A DNA stretch of 64,000 nucleotides. Source: a virus. The stretch is from IMG/VR virus record IMGVR_UViG_3300034122_002202, positions 1 to 64,000 of that record, one strand, 5' to 3'. The notes under the pieces were generated by a model. The model was not told the DNA's origin. It ran no database searches and was given only the letters and a program-made list of their open reading frames with translations. A program made the translations under genes and the position numbers. This document shows, one piece after another, positions 49,555-60,100 of the stretch (its first letter is position 1; each line of letters starts with the position of its first letter).

Positions 49555-51354
49555 ATGTTTTTAACTATTGGTATGCCTACATACGATGATTTCGATGGTG
49601 TTTACTTTACACTTCAATCTCTAAAAGCTTATCATGATCTAGAAGGTGTTGAGCTTTTAGTAGTAGATACAAAGCCAAAACTTTGTGAAGACACCAAAAA
49701 ATTGTGCGAAAGTGTTGGTGCTTCCTATTATCATAGACCTGATTGTCAGGGAACAGCACCAGCTAAAAATGCAGTATTTGAACTTGCAAAAGGTAAGTTT
49801 GTTATGTGTGTTGATTGCCATGTTTTGTTAGTCAAAGACTCAATTAAAAAACTTAAAGAGTATTTAAAGCAAAACGAAAATACAAAAAATTTAATTCAAG
49901 GACCACTTCTTTACGATGATCAAAAAAGCACATCTACGCATTTTGATCCAGGCTGGAGAGGTCATATGTATGGAACTTGGGGCAATGATCCTAGAGCTAT
50001 TTCAGAAGAAGAATTTGAAATTCCAATGCAGGGTGGTGGGCTTTATTGCTGTAGAAAAGATGCTTGGCCAAAATTTCATCCAGCATTTCGTGGATTTGGT
50101 TCTGAAGAAGGATACATTCAAGAAAAGTTTAGGCAGAATGGTGGCAAAGCAGTTTGTCTAACATTTTTAAAATGGATACATAGATTTGGCAGACCAAAAG
50201 GTGTTCCATACCCATTATCTGTTGTAGATAGAATTTTTAATTATATTGTTGGTTGGACAGAAATTGGTTGGAATCATAGAGAAGTAATTAATTATTTTAG
50301 TGGTAAAGTAACGCAAGAAGAGCTATTTAAAGCAATTTCTGATTCAGCTAAATTTATTGGCAATCCCACTCCAATAAACTCTTCAGAAAAAAATGCAATT
50401 AAAGTTAAAGCTTATGTTATTGGAAGAGAAAGTGTAACTACTGAAGAATCATTTAAAAAAATTAAATGGACTAAAGAAAAAGAATATATGTTGGGTGCAA
50501 ATTTAAAATCTGTATTAGAAAAATTTATCGCAGAAGGAAATGACTATGCGTTAATATGTAAGGGTAATTTAAGGCTAGAAAAAAATATAAATATAATGAT
50601 TGATTTTTGGCCATTAATTAAAACAGGTCAAGCAAAGATAACTATATTTGATCAGATAAATAAGTCATCTCTAAAGACAAAGCATTCTCAACTTTCTTAT
50701 AAAATTGCAGATATTGACGAACTAGACGATGCACCTTTATATTTTGTTAGCAAAGATTTTGCACAAAAAGTTCTAGATGATTACAAAGAAGGTGCAGAGT
50801 TTTCTTATATTTGTGAAAAAGAAAATATTGTTCCTTTTCTTTATACATTTGAAGAAAACATTCTTAGACTTAGAATGCAATATGTTCCTCTACCTAATGT
50901 TGATGGTGGGCTTTCAGTTGAAGCAGTAAGAGAAATTGTTTGGGCAGCAAGCAACTCGTATTGTTTAGATATAAGCTCAGAAGGTCTACAAACCACCATT
51001 GCTCTTTGCCAAAGGGGTCTTGGAGTAGTTAGAGTAGATGAATATAAAAATAAATCTAAAGAGCAATTACAAACAACAATAAAGAATTTTAGCTATGAAA
51101 ACTTTATTCTTACAGATAAAGAAGATGATTTTCAAGCACCAGAAGAGAACCCTAGAACTCTACTGATTAACTATAAAGGCTTGTCTCAAGAACTTATTGA
51201 TTTTTCATTGGTCAAACAAGAAACATTTTTAAGGTCTAAGGACTGCTTAATTATAGTCAATGCAGACCAAGAAGTTGCAGATATTTATAAAAAATCTGAA
51301 AAACTTAGTGTAATTAATTCATCAGACGATTATTTAATTTTAAAGAAGCTTTAA
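49555..51354 (+). CDS. GT2-like glycosyltransferase (599 aa)
   Basis: The N-terminal 240 residues are a GT-A fold: LTIGMPTYDDFDGVYFTLQS, then LLVVDTKPK, TAPAKNAVFELAKGKFVMCV and D-C-H (in place of DxD), then GFGSEEGYIQEKFRQNG and KWIHRFGR. These fit a family 2-like transferase. The C-terminal 350 residues are a second, unassigned domain with alternating helices and strands (LRLRMQYVPLPNVDGGLSVE). It sits inside the structural cluster, which makes a virion protein a likely acceptor (inference). AAAGGAGG before the ATG. Confidence 0.75.
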   Translation: MFLTIGMPTYDDFDGVYFTLQSLKAYHDLEGVELLVVDTKPKLCEDTKKLCESVGASYYHRPDCQGTAPAKNAVFELAKGKFVMCVDCHVLLVKDSIKKLKEYLKQNENTKNLIQGPLLYDDQKSTSTHFDPGWRGHMYGTWGNDPRAISEEEFEIPMQGGGLYCCRKDAWPKFHPAFRGFGSEEGYIQEKFRQNGGKAVCLTFLKWIHRFGRPKGVPYPLSVVDRIFNYIVGWTEIGWNHREVINYFSGKVTQEELFKAISDSAKFIGNPTPINSSEKNAIKVKAYVIGRESVTTEESFKKIKWTKEKEYMLGANLKSVLEKFIAEGNDYALICKGNLRLEKNINIMIDFWPLIKTGQAKITIFDQINKSSLKTKHSQLSYKIADIDELDDAPLYFVSKDFAQKVLDDYKEGAEFSYICEKENIVPFLYTFEENILRLRMQYVPLPNVDGGLSVEAVREIVWAASNSYCLDISSEGLQTTIALCQRGLGVVRVDEYKNKSKEQLQTTIKNFSYENFILTDKEDDFQAPEENPRTLLINYKGLSQELIDFSLVKQETFLRSKDCLIIVNADQEVADIYKKSEKLSVINSSDDYLILKKL

Positions 51355-51369
51355 TTGTATAATTATCAG

Positions 51370-51380
51370 TGGTGTATTAT
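51370..51380 (+). promoter_or_regulatory. GGTGTATT motif, copy 3
   Basis: TGGTGTATTAT, only 5 bp before the next ATG, too close for an ordinary promoter of this gene. Confidence 0.35.
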
Positions 51381-51385
51381 ACATT

Positions 51386-51907
51386 ATGGGCAAATTATTT
51401 ACATTATCTGATGATGTCAAAAAAATAGCTCAAGATGCTATAGATGACCTAATAGATCAATTGGGCAAGGATTGCCTATTGGTTTATCCTCCACTTCCAA
51501 ATGTTTGTGTTAACTGCGTTATAGATCCAATTGGAAATAAGTCATCAAATCATTGGACTAATGGTGGACCTATGCCATTTCCAAATAACAGTATTTGCCC
51601 TATGTGTGATGGTAGGGGGTATCATTTTTCAGAAACAACAACTCCGATAAAGCTTTTAATATCAAATAGCCCTTCTGATTGGTTTGTTAAAATTCCAGCA
51701 AACATACAGCATCCAGCAGGAACAATTCAGACCAAGGGATATATAAAAGATTTAGCAAATGTTTTGCAGTCAAGAAAAATGATTATGCAAATAAGCTTAG
51801 AGCCAATGATTAGATATACATATGAACTTGCTGGCGAGCCTATTGATCAAGGAAACATAGTGCAAAACAGATATTGGGTTGCTGTATGGAATAGAATAGG
51901 AGCTTAA
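51386..51907 (+). CDS. Putative neck protein with zinc knuckle (173 aa)
   Basis: C-V-N-C and C-P-M-C-D-G-R-G motifs (residues about 51-54 and 71-77) can form one zinc site. The rest is alpha/beta. No ribosome binding site is visible upstream, where the GGTGTATTAT motif lies. Position suggests a head-completion or neck protein. Confidence 0.55.
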   Translation: MGKLFTLSDDVKKIAQDAIDDLIDQLGKDCLLVYPPLPNVCVNCVIDPIGNKSSNHWTNGGPMPFPNNSICPMCDGRGYHFSETTTPIKLLISNSPSDWFVKIPANIQHPAGTIQTKGYIKDLANVLQSRKMIMQISLEPMIRYTYELAGEPIDQGNIVQNRYWVAVWNRIGA

Positions 51908-51908
51908 A

Positions 51909-52565
51909 ATGGCTTCTTTTAGATACAATGTTGAGCTTAACCAACAACAATTTGCATTAGCTGTAGCACAAGAACTAAAAGCAATTCTTGATCGAACAAT
52001 CAGTCAGTTAATTAGAAAAATAAGGCCAAGTCTTATTGCCTATATTGAAAACAAATTAAGAAAAGACCCTAATAATACATACTACTCTTTAGATATTGGA
52101 GATTTAAGAAACGATTTTGGCTTTAGGTCAGGACAAAATGCTGGAGAAAGAGTTGTAAAAGCAATATCTGGATCAATTGAACTTACAAAACTTGGACCAA
52201 CTTCAGCAAGTTTGGGCGGGGTTAGATTGCAATTGTTAAAGGGTGGCATAGAATTTTTATTAGATAAAGATTTTGGGGCTTATGATTCAAATGGAAATAC
52301 TGTAGATTGGCTAAGATGGCTATTGACTGCTGGCGACACTATAGTTGTTGCTGATTATCAGGTAATGAAAGACAAGGGTACGCCTTTAAAGGGTTCAAGA
52401 AGTGGTTACGCATTAATGATTTCTCCAAAAATGTCAAAGGGTTTTAGGGTAGACCCAAATCATTCTGGAACAATAGATGATAATTGGATAACTAGGGCAT
52501 TAGCTGCAACAGAAGTAGACATGCTAGCAAAGTTACAACAAGGCTTAGAGGAATTATTAAAATGA
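51909..52565 (+). CDS. Putative tail completion protein (218 aa)
   Basis: MASFRYNVELNQQQFALAVA; helical N-terminus, then a mixed core. GGAG site, one-base gap to the previous gene and four-base overlap with the next, as expected in a neck/tail gene series. No family recognised. Confidence 0.55.
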   Translation: MASFRYNVELNQQQFALAVAQELKAILDRTISQLIRKIRPSLIAYIENKLRKDPNNTYYSLDIGDLRNDFGFRSGQNAGERVVKAISGSIELTKLGPTSASLGGVRLQLLKGGIEFLLDKDFGAYDSNGNTVDWLRWLLTAGDTIVVADYQVMKDKGTPLKGSRSGYALMISPKMSKGFRVDPNHSGTIDDNWITRALAATEVDMLAKLQQGLEELLK

Positions 52566-53518
52566 GTATAAAATTTCATGGCGTAACAAATTATGGTGAT
52601 GCCTTAACTTCAGACCTATTAGAAACATCTGTCCATATGTTTATGCAGAATGGATTTTTATCTGCTGGTGCTTTTACAAATATTTATGTTCCAACAGGAG
52701 TTTACCCGACAGGAGTTGGCTCACATTCTTTACCATCTTATAAGATGAGACTTTCTAGAGATCCTAGATATGCAAATGGTTCTGTTTGGGAAGGTGCTAG
52801 ATCAGATTGGGTGTGGGAGTCTGGAGTTGAATATACCCATCAGCCTATAAGCATTAGTGGTATATATGTAAACACATCTTTTATACCTAAAAATACATCT
52901 GGACCTTCTGGATATAAGATAAATTATCCCGAAGGAAAAATTATTTTTAATTCCCCAATAGCTACAACTAGTACAGTTAAATGCGAACATTCTTATAGAA
53001 ATGTAAAGATTGTATCTGCTGATATACCTTGGTTTCAAACTATACAATACGACAGCTTTAGAGTTGATGATGTTCAATTTTCGTCTAAAGGGTCTGGTGC
53101 TTGGGATGTCCTTTCCCTAAATAGAATACAGCTTCCTGCCATAGTTTTAGAAACATTGCCATCCGTGAGCATGACACCTTATGAGCTAGGAGCTATTAAT
53201 AGGGTTCATAAACAAGATATATTAATGCATGTTTTTGCAGAAACACCTTGGGATAGAAGGCAAGTTCATGATGTTATTATTAATCAATGGGAAAAAAGAT
53301 TTTGGGGTATAGATAAGACAAAACTTTTAGCCGATCAAAAATACCCGCTTACATATGATGGGCAAATAGCTCCATCTGGATTAAATTATGGAGATATAAC
53401 AACTGATTATCAATGGAAGCTGATATCTTTTGATAAAATTAGATCTCAAGAGCAGTTTGCTGCCCCACCTATGTATAGATCTAGCATAAGAGTTACTTTC
53501 TCAATAGATTCTCTTTAA
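52562..53518 (+). CDS. Putative tail structural protein (318 aa)
   Basis: Beta-rich protein with Pro/Tyr-containing loops (SISGIYVNTSFIPKNTSGPS). GAGGA site. In this position terminator-like proteins or tail-base components are usual. Unrecognised. Confidence 0.5.
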   Translation: MSIKFHGVTNYGDALTSDLLETSVHMFMQNGFLSAGAFTNIYVPTGVYPTGVGSHSLPSYKMRLSRDPRYANGSVWEGARSDWVWESGVEYTHQPISISGIYVNTSFIPKNTSGPSGYKINYPEGKIIFNSPIATTSTVKCEHSYRNVKIVSADIPWFQTIQYDSFRVDDVQFSSKGSGAWDVLSLNRIQLPAIVLETLPSVSMTPYELGAINRVHKQDILMHVFAETPWDRRQVHDVIINQWEKRFWGIDKTKLLADQKYPLTYDGQIAPSGLNYGDITTDYQWKLISFDKIRSQEQFAAPPMYRSSIRVTFSIDSL

Positions 53519-53520
53519 AT

Positions 53521-53531
53521 TGGTGTATTAA
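53521..53531 (+). promoter_or_regulatory. GGTGTATT motif, copy 4
   Basis: TGGTGTATTAA directly after a stop codon, 51 bp before the tail tube candidate. Confidence 0.4.
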
Positions 53532-53581
53532 TTAAATGAGGGTTGATTTTTGGACAGAATTTTATATGGGAGATTCATAAA

Positions 53582-54682
53582 ATGGCAAATCGAAGAATAT
53601 TTTACGCTTGTCAAGCAGTAGGTATCGCAGCAGATGGTAGCAGCACTTACCAAGAAGTTCGTGGTCTTCAATCTGTTGGTATTAATACCACTTTTAATCT
53701 TCAACAAGTTTTTGAAATCGGTATGATTTCAATCTATGAAAACATTGAAGGCGTTGCAGATGTAGAAGTTACACTTGAAAAAGTACTCGATGGTTTTCCA
53801 TTGTTGTACCATCTTGGAACTCAAGGTGCTTCTAGTTCTACTTTGGTTGGTCGATCTAATAAGAAAGCAATTCTTGCTCTTTCTATTACTGACGATACTC
53901 AAGAAGCTGCTTCTGGAGTTCCAAGTTCTACTTGTATTGTTTCTGGATGCTTTGTAAGTCAAGTTTCTTACAAAATTGGCATCGATGGAAATGCTACTGA
54001 ATCAGTAACTATGGTTGCAAACAATAAAGTTTGGAATACTGGTTCTACTGGCAAGTGGACACCAAACTTCCAACCAGTAGACAATAGTGGTAGCAATCCT
54101 ACTTGGGATGCTGATCCATATGATGAGGCGACTAATTTTAGTGCTCAACGATCTGCTTCTGGCATTGCCCAAAGACAGCATCTTAATATGAGCAAATCAC
54201 TTTTCCCAACTCAGATTCCTGGTATTGATGCTTCTGGTAAAAATACTCTTAATACTACTTTAAATTGCTTTAATACATCTTTCCAATCTGCTTCTGCTTC
54301 TGCGACTCTTGGTCGTGAACAGATTCTTGAATTGGGTCGAAAAGCACCTTACTTCCGATATACTAAATTCCCAGTAGAAGTTACTGCTGAATTTGAAGTA
54401 TTGGCAAAAGGTGGAGATGATATTGAAGTAACCGAAAGTGGTTCTGCTTTCAATAGTTACAATGGTAACAACTTGAAAGATCAGACAATTAAGTTAGTTC
54501 TTACTGAAGGTACTGTTATTGATCTTGGTACAAAAAACAAGATGCAATCTTGTAATTACCAAGGTGGTGGTGTTGACGGCAATAATGCAACTGTCACCTA
54601 CTCATTCCGAACCTTCAATGACTTTACTGTTAAGCATCCAGTAGATCCTACATCTGCTTTACGAAGCACTGCTGATCTATAA
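53582..54682 (+). CDS. Tail tube protein candidate (366 aa)
   Basis: MANRRIFYACQAVGIAADGS, then beta-rich segments with a long loop insert. High expression is suggested by the strong following terminator and the G/T-rich codon choice like that of the capsid gene. Located upstream of the chaperone-like genes and the tape measure, where the tube protein is always found in siphoviruses. The ATG at 53582 follows GGGAG. Confidence 0.65.
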   Translation: MANRRIFYACQAVGIAADGSSTYQEVRGLQSVGINTTFNLQQVFEIGMISIYENIEGVADVEVTLEKVLDGFPLLYHLGTQGASSSTLVGRSNKKAILALSITDDTQEAASGVPSSTCIVSGCFVSQVSYKIGIDGNATESVTMVANNKVWNTGSTGKWTPNFQPVDNSGSNPTWDADPYDEATNFSAQRSASGIAQRQHLNMSKSLFPTQIPGIDASGKNTLNTTLNCFNTSFQSASASATLGREQILELGRKAPYFRYTKFPVEVTAEFEVLAKGGDDIEVTESGSAFNSYNGNNLKDQTIKLVLTEGTVIDLGTKNKMQSCNYQGGGVDGNNATVTYSFRTFNDFTVKHPVDPTSALRSTADL

Positions 54683-54702
54683 TAGTTTGCAAACAAATAT
54701 GT

Positions 54703-54735
54703 GGGCAGCAGGGAAACCTGTTGCCCCTTATTTTT
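54703..54735 (+). terminator. Intrinsic terminator after tail tube candidate
   Basis: 10-bp stem GGGCAGCAGG/CCTGTTGCCC with a GAAA tetraloop, then CTTATTTTT. Partial termination here would set the tube expression above that of downstream genes. Confidence 0.85.
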
Positions 54736-54746
54736 AGGAATATAGG

Positions 54747-55793
54747 ATGGATCAGTTTAAGAAGGAATTATATATTAGTAGAATTATTACTGGATTTTTT
54801 CGTTGTAAAATCAACGGAAAAGTCTATTTGCTTAAACAGCCAGATCGCCACACTCGCCACATCGCTCAAGAAATATTCATAGAATCATTTGAAGAAGCAG
54901 AATTAGAAGGTCTATACAATCAAGAAGAATTAGAATTCTTCATGTATAGCAATAATGTATGGGATGAAGAAAAAGAAAAACAAATCGTTCAAATGCCAAA
55001 AGATATTGAGGAATTAAAAGTAAGACTATTTGAAGCCACATTTAAAACAGAAGAACGAAAAATAATTAGAAAAATGTTAAAAATAGCAAAGCAATCATTC
55101 TCTGAACTATACAGAGAAAAAAATGCATATAATCATTTATCATGTGAGGGCATTTCCTCTATGAATAAAATGAGGTATTTAGTTGGTAAAGGGCTTTTAT
55201 TTGAAGATGGAACTAGAGTTTGGGAAGGCGATGATTTTTGGAAGCAGACAGAACCACTTTTAGAAGATGCCACTTCGGTATTTGTTGAAAATAAAATATC
55301 TGATTCTGAATTTAGAGAAATAGCAAGAACAGATCCTTGGCGATCTACATGGTCATGTAAAAAGTCTGAGGGGAGCTTATTTGGTGTTCCTGCTGTAGAT
55401 TTAACAGAAGAACAAAAAAGCGTTATCATTTGGTCATCACTCTATGATAATATATATGAGCATCCAGAATCACCATCAGAAGAAGTTTTAGAAGATGATG
55501 ATATGCTTGATGGATGGTTGATTTTGCAAAGAAGAAAAAGGGTTAAAAAAGGAGTAGAAACTGGAATAGATGGATTACTATCAAATGACAAAATAAGAAA
55601 CAGCAAAGAAATATTTATAATTGCAGAAAGCAAGGAAGATGCTAAGAAGATAGAATCTTTAAATGATATGAATGCAAGGATGATTAAGAAAGAAAGATCA
55701 CAAGCTCTAAAAAAACATGGCACTCTTGCAGAAGAAAATATGCCCGACTCCATAAGGGATATTCAAATGCAAATGAATGCTGGAGGTAAGTAA
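54747..55793 (+). CDS. Putative tail assembly protein (348 aa)
   Basis: Highly charged helical protein (MDQFKKELYISRIITGFFRC). Position between tube and tape measure is that of tail assembly chaperones, which are usually made with a frameshift; no slippery overlap is visible to the next gene. AGGA site. Confidence 0.5.
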   Translation: MDQFKKELYISRIITGFFRCKINGKVYLLKQPDRHTRHIAQEIFIESFEEAELEGLYNQEELEFFMYSNNVWDEEKEKQIVQMPKDIEELKVRLFEATFKTEERKIIRKMLKIAKQSFSELYREKNAYNHLSCEGISSMNKMRYLVGKGLLFEDGTRVWEGDDFWKQTEPLLEDATSVFVENKISDSEFREIARTDPWRSTWSCKKSEGSLFGVPAVDLTEEQKSVIIWSSLYDNIYEHPESPSEEVLEDDDMLDGWLILQRRKRVKKGVETGIDGLLSNDKIRNSKEIFIIAESKEDAKKIESLNDMNARMIKKERSQALKKHGTLAEENMPDSIRDIQMQMNAGGK

Positions 55794-55794
55794 A

Positions 55795-56160
55795 ATGGAC
55801 ATATATTCACAAATGGAAGATGCTTCTAACTTTTCTAAAAAGGATGAAGAAAGAAACAGGAAAAAGTATGAGACTGAATCAAAAGCAAGATTGCAAAAAA
55901 TTATAACTACTAAGCTAAGAACATCATTTATTGGTGCTCTTTCTTCTTTTGAACAAAACTTCGGAGAGATTTGGGGATATGGAATAAGTGAAGCTGATTT
56001 AACTGACAAACAAAGAAAGTGGAGGGAACTATGGGATCTGTGTAGAACAAATGTTTTGAACAATGGTAATCATCAAATTAGATCTTGCGAAAATGAGATA
56101 ATGCAGTATATTGTTTATTGGAACAGACACCAGAATATTCTTAAGCAAAAGGAGGATTAG
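55795..56160 (+). CDS. Putative tail assembly protein (121 aa)
   Basis: MDIYSQMEDASNFSKKDEER; charged and helical. GGAGG before the ATG at 55795, one base after the previous stop. Coexpressed with the neighbours. Confidence 0.55.
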   Translation: MDIYSQMEDASNFSKKDEERNRKKYETESKARLQKIITTKLRTSFIGALSSFEQNFGEIWGYGISEADLTDKQRKWRELWDLCRTNVLNNGNHQIRSCENEIMQYIVYWNRHQNILKQKED

Positions 56161-56162
56161 TT

Positions 56163-57035
56163 ATGAGTGTCACAAATAAGAAGCAGTTTAAGGTAACTTT
56201 GGATAGCAAAGAAATCGAACTTTGTGTTGTTCGACCTAATGTTAAGCAAAGGCAAGAAGGGCAAAAGATTTACAATAAAGCATTTAGAGATGCTGTCGAA
56301 TCTGGAGCAATTCTTCGTGGTAAAGTCAATAATGTTATGCGAGAGCAGAATCTTTGGGATGATAACAAAGAAGCTGAATATCGCAAATTATTGGAAAAAA
56401 TTAATGGGGCAGAAAGAAAGATTAAGTCTGGCGGTATTAAACTCAATCAGGCTAAGGACTTAGCTCTTGAAATGAGGAAAGATCGTGCGGAACTTAGGGC
56501 TTTAACCTCTGAGCGATCATCTCTAGATAATAATACTGCTGAAGGTCAAGCAGATAATGCCCAATTCAATTACTGGGTTAGTTCGTGTACGGTGTATTCA
56601 GAGACAGGGAAAACATATTTTAGTAATTATGAAGATTACTTAAATAGAGATGACGATCCAGCAACTGGACAGGCAGCAGGAAGTCTTGCTATGTTGCTTT
56701 ATAATCTTGATCCAGATTATGAAAAGAAGCTCCCTGAGAACCAGTTTTTATCTAAATATAACTTTGTGGATGAAGAGTTGCATTTAGTTGATAAGACAGG
56801 CCGAAGGATTGATTCTGAGGGTAGGCTAGTCAATAAGGATGGTAGGTATATTAATGAGGCTGGTGAACTCATTGATATTAACGGCAATCGAGTTAACGAG
56901 GAAGGAGATTATGTTGTTGACTTCTCTCCATTCCTTGATGACGAAGGCAAGCCGATTCAAGAAAAAGTTGAAGCTGTTAAAACAACAGAAGCACCAGCAG
57001 TTGTTGTTGAACCAGCAAAGGTCGTTGAGAACTAA
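56163..57035 (+). CDS. Tail protein with G-rich turn repeats (290 aa)
   Basis: The N-terminal 130 residues are helical (VTNKKQFKVTLDSKEIELCV). Near residues 205-262 are tandem short units such as LVDKTGRRIDSEGRL and VNKDGRYINEAGELI (D-x-x-G-R-x-I-x-E-x-G pattern), likely a small beta-hairpin repeat. It ends with an Ala/Pro/Val-rich tail. AAAGGAGG site. Confidence 0.55.
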   Translation: MSVTNKKQFKVTLDSKEIELCVVRPNVKQRQEGQKIYNKAFRDAVESGAILRGKVNNVMREQNLWDDNKEAEYRKLLEKINGAERKIKSGGIKLNQAKDLALEMRKDRAELRALTSERSSLDNNTAEGQADNAQFNYWVSSCTVYSETGKTYFSNYEDYLNRDDDPATGQAAGSLAMLLYNLDPDYEKKLPENQFLSKYNFVDEELHLVDKTGRRIDSEGRLVNKDGRYINEAGELIDINGNRVNEEGDYVVDFSPFLDDEGKPIQEKVEAVKTTEAPAVVVEPAKVVEN

Positions 57036-57055
57036 ACGGACAGTATCGCATAGAT

Positions 57056-57105
57056 GGGCAGGGTTTAATCGTAGAAGTAACTACGCTTATGCTCTGCCCT
57101 TTTTT
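57056..57105 (+). terminator. Intrinsic terminator before tape measure
   Basis: GGGCAG/CTGCCC stem with an inner hairpin CGTAG/CTACG, followed by a run of T. It separates the tape measure from the upstream genes. Confidence 0.7.
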
Positions 57106-57119
57106 ATTGAGGTATAAAA

Positions 57120-60100
57120 ATGGCTTTTAATTTAACTGCTCAATTGAATATTGCTCTCAATAGTGCTTCTTTGAGAAATGCTTCAAGTCAGATAAATTCA
57201 GCATTAAATACAAACACGCAAATAAAGCTTGGTATTGATAGAAATAGTTCTTCTGGATTGGGGCAAATAAAGTCTCAAATTTCTGAAGCTACTGATTCTA
57301 TGGAGAACTTTGGTAGACAAGCTGGCTTTGCTGCCAAAAGGTTTGCTGCATTTGCCGTTACTGCTGGCTCAATCATTGCTTTTACTAACACAATGAAAGA
57401 AGCCGTTTCTGCTGCCGTAGATTTTGATAGAGAAATGATTAGATTAAGACAAGTTTCTTCAGACACAGTACAAGATGTTGCTGCTGTAGGTGATCAAGTA
57501 ACAAATTTATCTAAAAATTTAGGTGTTTCTAGCAAGGATTTGATTGGCGTAGCAGTAGTTTTAAAACAAGCTAACTTAACTCTTTCTGAAACTAAAGATG
57601 CCTTAGAAGCAATGGCACAAGCTGCTTTAGCACCAAACTTTGATAACCTCAAAGATACGACTGAAGGTGCTATTGCTATTATGAAGCAGTTTAAGGTTGA
57701 GGCAAAAGACCTTGGTGCAGCTTTAGGTTCTGTTAATGCTGTAGCGGGTGAGTTTGCTGTTGAAGCATCAGACATTATTGAGGCGATTAGAAAGACAGGG
57801 GGTGCATTTAAAGCTGCTGGTGGTCAATTAAATGAACTTATAGCTTTATTTACATCAGTACGACAAACGACAAGAGAAAGTGCCGAAAGTATTGGTACTG
57901 GTTTGCGAACTATATTTACACGAATACAAAGAAATGATACGGCTAACGCCCTAAAAGAAGTTGGTATAAATCTTAGGTATACAGCAGAAGAGGCTAGAGC
58001 TTTAGGAGATGTTGGATTAGAACAGCAGTTTGTTGGTCCATATGAAGCAGTCAAAAGATTATCTGCTGGACTTTCTGAACTAAGGTCAACAGACCCCCGA
58101 TTTAGTGCCATTGTTGAGCAATTAGGTGGTTATAGGCAGATCAGTAAGGTTATCCCACTTATTCAAGAATTTGCTACTGCACAGAAGGCATTGGGTATAG
58201 CTCAAGCTGGTAGTGTGTCTTTAGCTGTTAATGCTGGTCAAGCACAGGATGCTCTTGCTGTAAAACTACAGAAGTTGAAGGAAAGCTTTTTTGAGGTTGG
58301 TAGAAGTATTGTTAATAGCCCCGGCTTTAGAAGTTTAGCTGATACATTCATTGGTGCTGCCACTTCTGTTTTGTCATTAATCAATTCACTTAAAGGTTTA
58401 CTCCCATTATTTACTGCCCTTGCTGCCGTAAAAATTGGTCAAGGACTTGGCTCTTTTGCCACAGGTTTTGTAAAAGGTGCTGGTGCAGATACTTCATCTA
58501 TTAAAAAGACAGGGTCAGCTAGAAAAGCAGATGGTGGTTTTCTTAGGATGCAAAAAGGTGGCATAGTTCCTGGAAGTGGAACTGGAGATAAAGTGCCAGC
58601 TTTGCTTGAGCCAGGTGAGTTGGTTGTGCCTAGAAATCAAGTTGTAAGACAAAAGTACAATCAAGAAAACATGCCAGGAAATGCTGGAGAAGTAAAAAGT
58701 GCAACAATAAAAGGAAGACAAAGATTAAAAAACAAAGAAGGGCAAAATTTATTTTCAACATTGGATTTGCCACAAAACACACGCAAGATTTCTGTATCTG
58801 AATGGTTGTCTAAAAAAATTCCTGGAAGTGAAAATATAGATGTTGATGATGAAAAACAAGTTTCAGAATATTTAGCTAAAAAGAAAAAAAATAAATCAAA
58901 TAAAGCTAAAAAAGAAACTCATTTTACTCATGGTGATTTAGGGTATACTTATGAAATTAAAGATGCAAGTGGACAAACGACACAAACAAAACATTATTCA
59001 AATATTGGTATAGATTTACCGAGCAATTGGAATTTAGATTGGAATAAACAACCAAACCATATTTTTGTTAAAGGAAAAACGCTTCAGAATTACATTCAAA
59101 AAAGAAATGTTTTTAAGACATTCCAAGGAAAAGGATCAACATCAAGTTTATATACAACAAAAGACTTAAAAGAATTTTTTAGTAAAAAAGAAAATATAAA
59201 AAATGCAAAGTCAATATTAATTAATTCAATAAATGCAGATCAAAAATATGATATTGATCCACAGGTTTCTAATTCTTTAGAACCAGCGTTTGCTAATATT
59301 AACAATTTAATCAATAAGTTTCATGACAAAGAAGAAGGCAATCAAAATTTTGGAATAACCGCATTTTCAAAAAATAAAAAAATAATAAGAGTACCAAAAA
59401 ATACTGGTGGATCGGTTAATAGACAGAGATTTATGGAAGGTGAAGAAGTAACTCATCGTAAAGCTTTTCTCGATAATTCATTTAATCCTGGCATGAAGTT
59501 AAAGTCTGCATTGCAGGACACCCCAAGAATTATATTCAAAAGACAACCAAAGGAATATGAAAAATTCCCAAACATGGATCACACATCCCCTCATTTTGAA
59601 CAATTTTCAGAAATGTTTGTTGGTTCCAGAAAAGCATCTCAGTTTAAAAGAGCCGTTGAATATCAAAGGTTGTACCAAGAAGCACTTAAAAATAATGATG
59701 TAGAATCAGCTAATAAATACGACAAACTTAATAAATTGCCAGCCAATATGAGATTGTTGGCAGCAGCAAAAGCATTGCCTTCAGCCCAAGAAAAAGCCAG
59801 AACAAATTCGTTTGAGGATGGAAATTTTGATTATGAGAAAAATCTATTAGTTAATTATAGTGGTAAAAAAACCACAACAAGACATGAATTAGGTGCTCAT
59901 GCTGCTGCTTATGGGGCTTCAAAAGAAGGTTCTCCTTTAGCAAATTCTCTTTTTGGATCTATTGGTAGGCGTATGGGGGCATATGGCAAAGGAAGCGGTG
60001 AAACGACTCTTATTTCTGAAATGCAAGCACATACTATTCAGTCTGCAAAACAAAAAGATAAAATTAACTCTTTGAAAGAGTTTATTTCTTCAGAGAAAAT

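Noticed and set aside
54747-57035. Programmed frameshift for tail assembly chaperone
   Set aside because: The genes are separated by one or two bases with own ribosome binding sites, and I found no slippery heptamer in an overlap.
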